Shown here: piece by piece, positions 1 to 5,373 of the stretch
How the letters are laid out: each line of letters opens with the position of its first letter
Position numbering within the stretch: the stretch's first letter is position 1
Assembly: GCA_031289995.1 (NCBI GenBank)
Contig: JAITOI010000145.1
Coordinates: forward strand, 1 to 5,884
Source of the DNA: Prevotellaceae bacterium
Lineage (GTDB): Bacteria > Bacteroidota > Bacteroidia > Bacteroidales > UBA932
Reading direction: 5' to 3'
DNA: 5,884 bases
Program-made: the position numbers and the translations under genes
Notes under the pieces: model-generated
Seen by the model: only the letters and a program-made list of their open reading frames with translations
The model's database searches: none
Told to the model about the DNA's origin: nothing

Positions 1-123
1 ACAGAGACAAACCGCATAGAAGACAAACAGATTCCCGACGATTTGGAGACGGTAATCATCAAAATTGATTTGCCCATACCTTGCACGTCTCCCCAAAAAT
101 CCCTACCTTTGCCCCCCTGCTAA
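1..123 (+). CDS. Possible 3' end of an unidentified gene (partial)
   Basis: Frame 1 is open from the first base to a TAA at 121-123, 40 codons. The first 25 or so codons read like ordinary protein (acidic and polar residues, then VIIKIDLP). The last part is a less convincing Ser/Pro-rich tail that runs through the dnaX promoter. I do not recognise a family. The opposite strand is also open here, from an ATG complementary to 75-77 leftward, so a divergent gene cannot be excluded. Too little of the sequence is inside the window to decide. Confidence 0.3.
   Translation, partial: TETNRIEDKQIPDDLETVIIKIDLPIPCTSPQKSLPLPPC
80..111 (+). promoter_or_regulatory. Promoter of dnaX (Bacteroidota type)
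   Basis: TACCTTTG at 104-111 matches the Bacteroidota -7 consensus TAnnTTTG exactly. CTTG at 80-83 lies 20 bp upstream and fits the -33 TTTG element with one mismatch. Transcription would start near 116-120, giving a leader of about 40 nt. There is no Shine-Dalgarno sequence before the ATG at 160, only A-rich DNA, as is usual in this phylum. Confidence 0.7.
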
Positions 124-159
124 CAGCAGCTTTGTAAACCAAAAATTTCAACGCTCAAC

Positions 160-1830
160 ATGTCTGAATTTATAGTATCGGCGAGGAAGTACAGGCCTCA
201 AGTCTTTGCTTCGGTGGTGGGGCAAAGTGCCATCACCGCCACGCTCAAAAACTCCATCGTGCGCAAGCATCTGGCGCACGCCTACCTCTTTTGCGGGCCG
301 CGAGGCGTGGGCAAAACCACCTGCGCCCGCATCTTCGCCAAGACCATCAACTGCGCCAACCCCACGCCCGACATGGAGGCCTGCGGCGAGTGCGAGAGCT
401 GCCGCTCGTTCAACGAGGGGCGCTCGTACAGCATCCACGAGCTCGACGCAGCCTCGAACAACTCGGTGGAGGACATCCGCCAGCTCATCGAGCAGGTGCG
501 CATTCCCCCGCAAATAGGGCAGTACAGCGTCTACATCATCGACGAGGTGCACATGCTGTCGGCGCAGGCCTTCAACGCCTTTCTCAAGACGCTGGAGGAG
601 CCGCCAGCGCACGCCATTTTCATCCTGGCCACCACCGAAAAGCACAAGATTTTGCCCACCATCCTATCGCGCTGCCAGATTTACGACTTCAACCGCATCC
701 GCGTGGAGGACGCCATCGGCAACCTCAAAATGATTGCGCAAAGCGAGGGCATCACCGCCGACGAACCAGCTCTGCAAATCATCGCGCAAAAGGCCGACGG
801 TGCCATGCGCGATGCGCTCTCCATCTTCGACCAGGTGGTGGCGTTTTGCGGCAGCGAGCTCACCTATGCCAAGGTCATCGAGAACCTCAACGTGCTCGAC
901 TACGACTACTACTTTCGGCTCACCGACTCGTTTTTGCGCTGCACCTACACCGAGGCGCTGCTCATCTTCGACGAAATTTTGCTCAAGGGATTCGAGGCGC
1001 AGCACTTTGTGGCCGGCCTGTGCAGCCACTTCCGCGACCTGCTGGTGTGCAAGGACGAGGTAACGGTGCAGCTGCTCGAAGCCAGCGACGCCATCAAGCA
1101 GCGCTACGCCGCGCAAGCCAAGCGGTGCGAGGCGCTGTTCCTGTTTCAGGCGCTGGCCGAAGCCAACCGCTGCGACGTGGGCTACAAGACCAGCGGCAAC
1201 CCGCGCCTGCACGTGGAGCTATGCCTGCTGCGGTTGTCGTACCTCTGTGCCGAAAAAAAAAAACCTGACGTAGCCGAGGCCTCATCGTCGCCATCGGCAG
1301 CGCCCGCAACGCCCGCCGTGCAGGCATCTGCGCCTGCTGCATCCGCTGCGCCACGCTCCACCATATCCATCAAAGACGCGCTGCGCAACGAACCTAAACC
1401 CCCGCTGCAACCCGCGCCAGCAAAGGCCGAGAGCGCATCTGCCGCGGGCGAAGACGAGGCCATCACGCCCGAAAAATTGAGCGAAGTGCGCGAGCTGTAC
1501 GCCAACGCGCTCACGTCCGATTCGCAGCGCAGCCTACGGAACGCCATGCTGAACGCCAAGCTGAGCATAGGCGCAGACGGGCACACGGTGCAGCTGGAAT
1601 CGGCCAACGAACTTTTGCGGCACGAAATCGAGGAGAAAAAAGAGCAGCTGACCGCCTTTCTGCGCAAGCATTTGCGCCACGCGCAGCTGGAGGTGGCGCT
1701 CACGGCAGAGCAGGTTGCCAGCGACAAGCCGCCAAAGCCCTACGGCAGCGCTAGCTGCTTCAAATATCTGGCCGAACAAAACCCGCTACTCAACACGATG
1801 AAGGCGGCGATGGGGTTGGACTACGAGTAG
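160..1830 (+). CDS. dnaX: DNA polymerase III subunit gamma/tau
   Basis: DnaX is the ATPase subunit of the clamp-loader complex, which opens and loads the beta sliding clamp and, through tau, ties the loader to the polymerase and helicase. The 556-residue product has the family's domains in order. Walker A GPRGVGKTT is at residues 46-54. Four zinc-binding cysteines are at C65, C75, C78 and C81. Walker B IIDEVH is at 126-131, sensor 1 ATTE at 157-160, and the SRC arginine-finger motif at 170-172. The GAMRDALS segment is at 214-221. The collar domain ends near 347-360 (NPRLHVELCLLRL). A Pro/Ala/Ser-rich linker follows from about 371 to 430, then a C-terminal tau-type domain to 556. The ATG at 160 is chosen because the typical N-terminus (ARKYRPQ) starts just after it. 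An 11-A run at codons 365-368 sits exactly at the collar/linker boundary and may produce a shorter gamma form (separate entry). The gene has its own promoter and converges on the acetyltransferase gene. Confidence 0.97.
   Translation: MSEFIVSARKYRPQVFASVVGQSAITATLKNSIVRKHLAHAYLFCGPRGVGKTTCARIFAKTINCANPTPDMEACGECESCRSFNEGRSYSIHELDAASNNSVEDIRQLIEQVRIPPQIGQYSVYIIDEVHMLSAQAFNAFLKTLEEPPAHAIFILATTEKHKILPTILSRCQIYDFNRIRVEDAIGNLKMIAQSEGITADEPALQIIAQKADGAMRDALSIFDQVVAFCGSELTYAKVIENLNVLDYDYYFRLTDSFLRCTYTEALLIFDEILLKGFEAQHFVAGLCSHFRDLLVCKDEVTVQLLEASDAIKQRYAAQAKRCEALFLFQALAEANRCDVGYKTSGNPRLHVELCLLRLSYLCAEKKKPDVAEASSSPSAAPATPAVQASAPAASAAPRSTISIKDALRNEPKPPLQPAPAKAESASAAGEDEAITPEKLSEVRELYANALTSDSQRSLRNAMLNAKLSIGADGHTVQLESANELLRHEIEEKKEQLTAFLRKHLRHAQLEVALTAEQVASDKPPKPYGSASCFKYLAEQNPLLNTMKAAMGLDYE
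1253..1298 (+). promoter_or_regulatory. Putative slippage/frameshift signal within dnaX
   Basis: Eleven consecutive A residues (1253-1263) encode the end of Glu365 and Lys366-368. In the -1 frame the next codons are ACC then TGA (1266-1268), giving a product of about 369 residues that ends at the collar domain. In the other shifted frame a TAG occurs at 1271-1273. A stem-loop begins 9 nt after the run: GCCGAGGC (1273-1280) pairs with GCC-TCGGC (1290-1298, one bulged A at 1293) around a 9-nt loop. Known parallels are E. coli dnaX, with -1 ribosomal frameshifting on A AAA AAG plus a stem-loop, and Thermus thermophilus dnaX, with transcriptional slippage on a 9-A run. That it works here is inferred, and the sequence alone cannot say which mechanism applies. 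Confidence 0.65.
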
Positions 1831-1843
1831 GAGAGGAAGCGAA

Positions 1844-2037
1844 CCATCGGTTGAAACCGATGGCAAGAATGAGAATTGGCTAAAAACCATCGGTTAAAAC
1901 CGATGGCAAAAATGAGAATTGGGCTAAAGCCCGTTGCCACAATAGGGCAATGGGGGCTTTAGCCCAATTCTATTTTCTGCAATTGGATTTATCCAATTGT
2001 GCCGATGGCAAAAATGAGAATTGGGTTTACCCAATTC
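1844..2037. repeat. Cluster of imperfect hairpin-forming repeats between convergent genes
   Basis: Three copies of a conserved block occur at 1857-1879, 1900-1922 and 2002-2024; its core is GGCAAnAATGAGAATTGG with CCGAT just before it. The first two are in tandem with a 43-bp period. Four 20-nt hairpins, each with an 8-bp stem and 4-nt loop, punctuate the cluster: 1844-1863 and 1887-1906 (arms CCATCGGT/ACCGATGG), 1980-1999 (CAATTGGA/TCCAATTG) and 2018-2037 (GAATTGGG/CCCAATTC). A longer inverted repeat at 1916-1970 lies in the middle. The arrangement resembles REP-like extragenic palindromes. Translating the region yields only short low-complexity frames, so I do not call a gene. Confidence 0.85.
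1916..1970. terminator. Probable bidirectional transcription terminator
   Basis: A 17-nt arm at 1916-1932 (containing GGGCTAAAGCCC) is the exact reverse complement of 1954-1970. A further inner pairing, TTGCC (1934-1938) with GGCAA (1946-1950), extends the stem and leaves a loop of about 7 nt. A T-rich stretch follows on the plus strand (1971-1976). On the minus strand a run of five T follows (complement of 1908-1912). The hairpin sits between the 3' ends of dnaX and the acetyltransferase gene, so it could end both transcripts. Its arms share sequence with the surrounding repeat family. Confidence 0.6.
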
Positions 2038-2566
2038 CCAAAATTTTCTGCATAAACACCTCATCTTCGAATCCACCTTCACGCATGCGCCATGCCTTGC
2101 GCAAGCCGGTTTGCTCGAAGCCCAGCTTGCGGAATAGGGCGAGCGATGCGGCGTTGTTGGCTGCAATGCCACAGTAGAGCTGGTGCAGGTGCAAGGTGGA
2201 GAAGGCGTAGCTCATCAGCTGGCGCAAAGCCTGTGTGGCTATGCCTTTGCGACGATGCGCAGGATGGTAGATAAGGATGCCTACGCCAGCTCGCAGGTTT
2301 TGCGGGTCGAAGTCGTAGAGGTCAACGATGCCCACCGTGTCGCGCGGGTCGTGGGCTTGCGCCACGTCGACCATGAGCCGCAGCTGGCGCGTGGCGTAGA
2401 TGTCGCTGCGCTGCGATTCGGCAATGAAGCTGGCAATCGCCTCGCGCGAAAAGGGCGCAAGCGTTTCGCTTACGCCCCACAAATCGCGATTGTTTTCCCA
2501 CTCGTAGAGCAGCTCGATGTCGAGCGGCTCTACGGCTCGTAGATGTAACGTGGCATTGGGTTGCAT
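2027..2566 (-). CDS. GNAT family N-acetyltransferase
   Basis: The 179-residue protein is predicted to transfer an acetyl group from acetyl-CoA to an amine; the substrate cannot be read from sequence. It has the GNAT layout: an N-terminal beta strand and helix (LHLRAVEPLDIELLYEWENN, 7-26), a central strand with GIVDLYDF (79-86), GVGILIY (94-100), the acetyl-CoA pyrophosphate-binding motif HRRKGIA (104-110) and a C-terminal NNAASLALFRKLGF (137-150). It looks closest to the RimJ/RimL/SpeG-like branch. The ATG at 2566 is chosen because similarity to the family starts there; the open frame runs further upstream only as a shadow of the peptidase gene. It starts 11 nt after the peptidase stop, which suggests co-transcription. 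The last three codons and the TAA lie inside a repeat hairpin (2018-2037), so the C-terminal GIG is probably repeat-derived. Confidence 0.92.
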   Translation of the reverse strand: MQPNATLHLRAVEPLDIELLYEWENNRDLWGVSETLAPFSREAIASFIAESQRSDIYATRQLRLMVDVAQAHDPRDTVGIVDLYDFDPQNLRAGVGILIYHPAHRRKGIATQALRQLMSYAFSTLHLHQLYCGIAANNAASLALFRKLGFEQTGLRKAWRMREGGFEDEVFMQKILGIG

Positions 2567-2577
2567 GGTGGCCTGCG

Positions 2578-4671
2578 CTACTTTAGGCCGCGCCGACGGA
2601 GCAGCGGGTCGATGCTGGGTTCGCTGCCGCGAAAGCGCTTGTAGAGCGTCATCGCGTCTTCGGTGTTGCCGCGCTCGAGGATGTTGGTGCGCAGCGATGC
2701 GGCCACGTCTTTGCTGAACACGTCGCCCGACTGCACGAAGGCGTCGAAGCCATCGGCATCGAGCACCTCCGACCATAGGTAGCTGTAGTATCCAGCCTCG
2801 TAGCCGGTGCTCGAAAAAATGTGGTTGAAGTAGCTGCTGCGGTAGCGTGGCAGAATTTCGGAAATGAGTCCGAGCTTGCCCATCGACGACGATTCGAAGC
2901 GCTGCACGTCAACGCGGGCGGTGTCGTGCAGGGTGTGGAAGTCCATGTCGAGCCATGCCGCGGCCACGTACTCCACCGTCTGAAAGCCTTGCCCGTAGTG
3001 GGATGCGGCGGTTATCTTCTGCACGAGCTCGGCGGGAATAAGCTCGCCCGTTTGGTAGTGCTTGGCGTAGAGCGCCAGCAAGTCGGGATGAAACGCCCAG
3101 TTCTCCATCAGCTGCGAGAGCATCTCCACAAAATCGCGCGGCACGTTGGTACCCGCCAAGCTTTGGTATTGGCAGTTGGAGAGCAGGCCGTGGGTGGCGT
3201 GGCCAAACTCGTGGAAGAACGTTTCGACCTCGTCGGGAGTGAGCAACGACGGGGCTTCGCCCACGGTGGGCGAGAAGTTGAGCACGAGCGAAATCACGGG
3301 CAGCACGCGCTTGCCGTCCTGATAGTGCTGCTCGCGATAGTTGGTCATCCACGCGCCACCACGCTTTCCGCTGCGCGGAAAAAAGTCCATGTAGATGAGG
3401 CCAAGCAGGTCGCCGTTGGCCTCGTGCGCGGCGAAGCACACCACGTCTTTGTGGTACACCGGAACGTCTGTAACCGGCGTAAACGTTAGGCCGTAGAGCT
3501 TGTTGAGGAGGGTGAAGATGCCGTCGCGCACGTTCTCCAGCTTGAAGTAGGGGCGCAGCTGCTCGTCGTCGAGAGCGTAGCTTTGCTGCTTGATTTTTTC
3601 GGAGTAGTAGCGCCAGTCGGAGGCCTGCTGTGTCAGCTTTTGGCCAGCCTTGTTGAGGAGGTTCTGCTGGTCGGCGGCCTCCTTGAGAGCCTTTGCCAGC
3701 GCGGGTTTCCAGACTTCGCTCATCAGCTTGTACACGGCCTTCGGCGTTTTGGCCATGCAGTCTTCGAGCACGTAGCTGGCGTAAGTTTTGTGGCCAAACA
3801 GCAGCGCTTTTTGCAGGCGCAGGCTCACGATTTCGGCAATGGTAGCGTTGTTGTCCTTGTCGTTGCCGTTGTTGCCGCGGGCGGCGTAGGCGTTGAGCAT
3901 TTGCGAGCGCAGGTCGCGGCTGTCGGCGTACTGCAAGAAGGGCATGATGCTCGGATTTTTGAGCGTGAATGTCCACACCCCGCTGTCGCCCGCGGCAGCA
4001 GCCACGTCGCACAGCGATTGCGGCAGGCCTGCGAGCTTGGCCGCGTCATCCACCACGAGCTTGAAGTCGTTGGTTTCGCTCAGCAAGTTTTGGCCAAACT
4101 TAAGCTCCAGCGCCGCCAGGCGGTCGTTGACGAGGCGAAGCTGAGCCTTGCTTTCGGGCGCAAGGTTGGCGCCGCCGCGCACAAAGTTTTTGTAGCTTTC
4201 GGTGAGCAACCGCAGCTGCTCGCCCTCGAGCTGCAGCGCGTCGCGCTGCTCGTACACGGCCTTGATGCGGGCAAACAGCGCATCGTTGAGCGCCACGTCG
4301 TCCTGGTGCTTCGACACGATGACCGTAATCTCTTCGGCCACCTTGTCCATGTCGGGGCTGGTTTCCGCGTCGAGCAGATTCATGAACACCGCGTACACGC
4401 GGTTGAGCAGCTGCCCGCTCCGCTCGAGCGCCTCGACGGAGTTCGCAAACGTAGGCGCGTCGGGGCTTTGCACGATGCTGGCGATTTCCAGCTCGTGCTG
4501 CTTCACGCCCTCTTGGATGGCAGGCAGGTAGTGCCTTGCCTCAATTTTGTCGAACGGTGGCACGCCGTATGGCGTGGCGTACTCGCTCAAAAACGGGTTG
4601 CTGTCGGCACCCGTTGTACAAGCGCTGAAAGCGGCTGCTGCACACATAATGGATAGGGTTTTTCGGAACAT
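2578..4671 (-). CDS. dcp: M3 family zinc metallopeptidase, peptidyl-dipeptidase Dcp-like lipoprotein
   Basis: The 697-residue protein belongs to peptidase family M3 (thimet oligopeptidase/Dcp group), which cleaves short peptides; Dcp removes C-terminal dipeptides. The zinc motif HEFGH is at residues 487-491, with the third ligand probably E516 in DFVEMLSQ. The substrate-binding segment with H617 and GYEAGYYSYLW (623-633) is present, and WSEVLDADGF follows as in Dcp proteins. The length is close to the usual size of about 680 residues plus a signal. The N-terminus (MFRKTLSIMCAAAAFSAC) is a lipoprotein signal peptide with a lipobox ending at C18, so the enzyme is probably membrane-anchored and faces the periplasm. 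The residues after the Cys (TTGADSN) are not the acidic run typical of Bacteroidota surface export. The ATG at 4671 is supported by this signal and by a -7 element about 45 nt upstream. The acetyltransferase gene follows after 11 nt. Oligopeptidase A is the main alternative name. Confidence 0.94.
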   Translation of the reverse strand: MFRKTLSIMCAAAAFSACTTGADSNPFLSEYATPYGVPPFDKIEARHYLPAIQEGVKQHELEIASIVQSPDAPTFANSVEALERSGQLLNRVYAVFMNLLDAETSPDMDKVAEEITVIVSKHQDDVALNDALFARIKAVYEQRDALQLEGEQLRLLTESYKNFVRGGANLAPESKAQLRLVNDRLAALELKFGQNLLSETNDFKLVVDDAAKLAGLPQSLCDVAAAAGDSGVWTFTLKNPSIMPFLQYADSRDLRSQMLNAYAARGNNGNDKDNNATIAEIVSLRLQKALLFGHKTYASYVLEDCMAKTPKAVYKLMSEVWKPALAKALKEAADQQNLLNKAGQKLTQQASDWRYYSEKIKQQSYALDDEQLRPYFKLENVRDGIFTLLNKLYGLTFTPVTDVPVYHKDVVCFAAHEANGDLLGLIYMDFFPRSGKRGGAWMTNYREQHYQDGKRVLPVISLVLNFSPTVGEAPSLLTPDEVETFFHEFGHATHGLLSNCQYQSLAGTNVPRDFVEMLSQLMENWAFHPDLLALYAKHYQTGELIPAELVQKITAASHYGQGFQTVEYVAAAWLDMDFHTLHDTARVDVQRFESSSMGKLGLISEILPRYRSSYFNHIFSSTGYEAGYYSYLWSEVLDADGFDAFVQSGDVFSKDVAASLRTNILERGNTEDAMTLYKRFRGSEPSIDPLLRRRGLK

Positions 4672-4715
4672 AATTGGGTTGATTTTTTTGTTTGCATTTG
4701 GTAAAAAAAGTTGGG

Positions 4716-4723
4716 CAAAAGTA
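4716..4723 (-). promoter_or_regulatory. Probable -7 promoter element of the dcp operon
   Basis: On the minus strand this reads TACTTTTG, an exact match to TAnnTTTG, 44 nt before the dcp ATG. No clear TTTG lies 19-21 bp further upstream (around 4743-4748), so the -33 half is weak or missing. The leader between here and the start codon is AT-rich and has no Shine-Dalgarno sequence. Confidence 0.55.
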
Positions 4724-4803
4724 GCAATTTAATTTGAGATTTCGGATTGCAGAGCACGCGGGCGAAATCTTTTTTCGAGGCGCTACTCCGTGCGTTCTGC
4801 ATG

Positions 4804-4870
4804 GCGCACGGGTGTACGGCATGCCCCGAATGTGTAGGGACGCGATTAATCGCGTCCCTACCCCGTGCGC
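4804..4870. repeat. 28-nt perfect palindrome with outer inverted arms
   Basis: Bases 4834-4861 form a perfect palindrome (half-site GTAGGGACGCGATT, centre ATTAAT). It is enclosed by a 9-bp inverted repeat: GCGCACGGG (4804-4812) and CCCGTGCGC (4862-4870). The left spacer also contains the small palindrome GGCATGCC. CCGTGCG recurs at 4788-4794 and could pair with 4805-4811 instead, so two alternative folds compete. The form suggests an extragenic palindromic or miniature mobile element; no transposase is nearby. Confidence 0.75.
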
Positions 4871-4891
4871 AAGACGCGGATGTGCTGCCGT

Positions 4892-4919
4892 CCGCAGGCC
4901 GCGCTTCGCTTGCCTGCGG
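4892..4919. repeat. 8-bp GC-rich inverted repeat
   Basis: CCGCAGGC (4892-4899) is the reverse complement of GCCTGCGG (4912-4919), separated by 12 nt. No T-run follows, so it is not an obvious intrinsic terminator. It is probably another piece of the repeat-rich intergenic DNA. Confidence 0.55.
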
Positions 4920-5013
4920 CTATGAAAATTGCTTCCCTTCGGGACTTGCATCAACCCTTCGCGACCCCTGCTCATCCCAGCAACGACAAGGCTTCGCAGA
5001 AAAACATCAGCTG

Positions 5014-5106
5014 CGCTTATCCGTGAAATCTGCATCAAAAATCTGCCTCATCTGTGGCCGCGTTTATCCCTGAAATCCGCATCAAAAATCTGCGTCATCT
5101 GTGGCC
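5014..5106. repeat. Two tandem 46-nt direct repeats
   Basis: Copies at 5014-5059 and 5061-5106 (47-bp period) agree at 42 of 46 positions; the shared core is GCATCAAAAATCTGC followed by TCATCTGTGGCC. Only one base separates them. No third copy is present and the repeat is not palindromic, so this is not a CRISPR array. It may be a short tandem array of a dispersed intergenic repeat. Confidence 0.8.
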
Positions 5107-5200
5107 TATCTCCCGAAAAAAAGAAGCCAAAACAAGATTTTTGCCAGATTTTTATTCCCTCCATCAAAAAAGTTTTTGCCTTCATTTTCAGAAGATTAGA

Positions 5201-5233
5201 AAATAAATTTGCTCGTTTTTGCAAATAAATTTG
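5201..5233. promoter_or_regulatory. Paired AAATAAATTTG direct repeats at a promoter (possible operator)
   Basis: AAATAAATTTG occurs at 5201-5211 and again at 5223-5233, 22 bp apart, about two helical turns. The second copy, with a preceding C, forms CAAAT-AA-ATTTG and overlaps the -33 element of the downstream promoter. The spacing would suit a regulator binding one face of the DNA, but in AT-rich DNA chance is possible. Confidence 0.3.
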
Positions 5234-5262
5234 GATTGTATTGACAATTTGTTTTACCTTTG
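5230..5262 (+). promoter_or_regulatory. Promoter of the DUF5618-like gene (Bacteroidota type)
   Basis: TTTG at 5230-5233 and TACCTTTG at 5255-5262 are both exact matches to the Bacteroidota -33 and -7 elements, with a 21-bp spacer. The -7 octamer is identical to that of dnaX. Transcription would start near 5267-5271, leaving a leader of about 105 nt before the ATG at 5374. Confidence 0.8.
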
Positions 5263-5280
5263 CGGCGTTTTTTGAGATTT

Positions 5281-5327
5281 GTCGTTTTCGAGCAGAGCAT
5301 GAACATCGCTCATGCGAGCTCCACGAC
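5281..5327 (+). promoter_or_regulatory. Structured leader (long interrupted hairpin)
   Basis: Three paired segments nest into one stem: GTCGT 5281-5285 with ACGAC 5323-5327, GAGC 5290-5293 with GCTC 5318-5321, and GCATGA 5297-5302 with TCATGC 5310-5315 around a 7-nt loop. It lies just after the predicted transcription start. No T-run follows, so it is more likely an mRNA-stability or translation-control structure than a terminator. No known riboswitch class is recognised. Confidence 0.5.
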
Positions 5328-5349
5328 GGCAGATAAAAAAACAACATGA
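5299..5349 (+). CDS. Possible 16-codon leader peptide
   Basis: An ATG at 5299 inside the leader hairpin opens a frame for MNIAHASSTTADKKTT and stops at TGA 5347-5349. That TGA overlaps a second ATG (5346-5348, ATGA) opening an 18-codon frame that ends at 5402, beyond the start of the main gene. No Shine-Dalgarno sequence or conserved motif supports translation; it is listed only because the position suggests leader control. Confidence 0.2.
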   Translation: MNIAHASSTTADKKTT

Positions 5350-5373
5350 AGGTTCAAAAAAAATGTATTAACT

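Larger units (their letters stand above)
4724..5229. other. Long intergenic region without a convincing gene
   Basis: About 500 nt between the dcp promoter and the promoter of the last gene. Open frames exist on both strands (4747-5073 plus, 4541-5038 minus), but their translations resemble no domain, run straight through palindromes and direct repeats, and lack an upstream promoter. The left half is GC-rich and full of inverted repeats. A tandem 46-nt repeat occupies 5014-5106. From 5107 on the DNA is AT-rich with many A and T runs. The individual repeats are listed separately. Confidence 0.7.

Noticed and set aside
291..1268. 325-codon frame overlapping dnaX in the -1 frame
   Set aside because: Arg/Ala/Gln-rich shadow of dnaX with no domain. 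Only its last codon and stop matter, as the exit of the proposed shift.
1844..2037. CRISPR array or tRNA-like structure
   Set aside because: Hairpins have differing arms and irregular spacing without unique spacers, and none has a tRNA layout.
1950..2177. 75-codon plus-strand frame starting in the repeat cluster
   Set aside because: Half is repeat DNA and half is antisense to the acetyltransferase gene; it is not a gene.
2567..2776. 70-codon upstream extension of the acetyltransferase frame
   Set aside because: It overlaps the peptidase 3' end, is Arg-rich and unlike any GNAT N-terminus; the Met at 2566 fits the family start.
3583..4656. Long open frame (357 codons) on the plus strand opposite the peptidase gene, and a similar one at 2821-3489
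   Set aside because: The minus strand encodes a complete M3 peptidase with its catalytic motif. The antisense translations have no domain and follow from GC-rich third positions lacking antisense stops.
4747..5073. 108-codon plus-strand frame (and 4541-5038 on the minus strand) in the intergenic region
   Set aside because: Translations run through the palindrome and direct repeats and match no domain; the minus frame also overlaps the peptidase start.
5014..5106. CRISPR array
   Set aside because: Only two copies with a 1-bp gap, no spacers and no cas genes.
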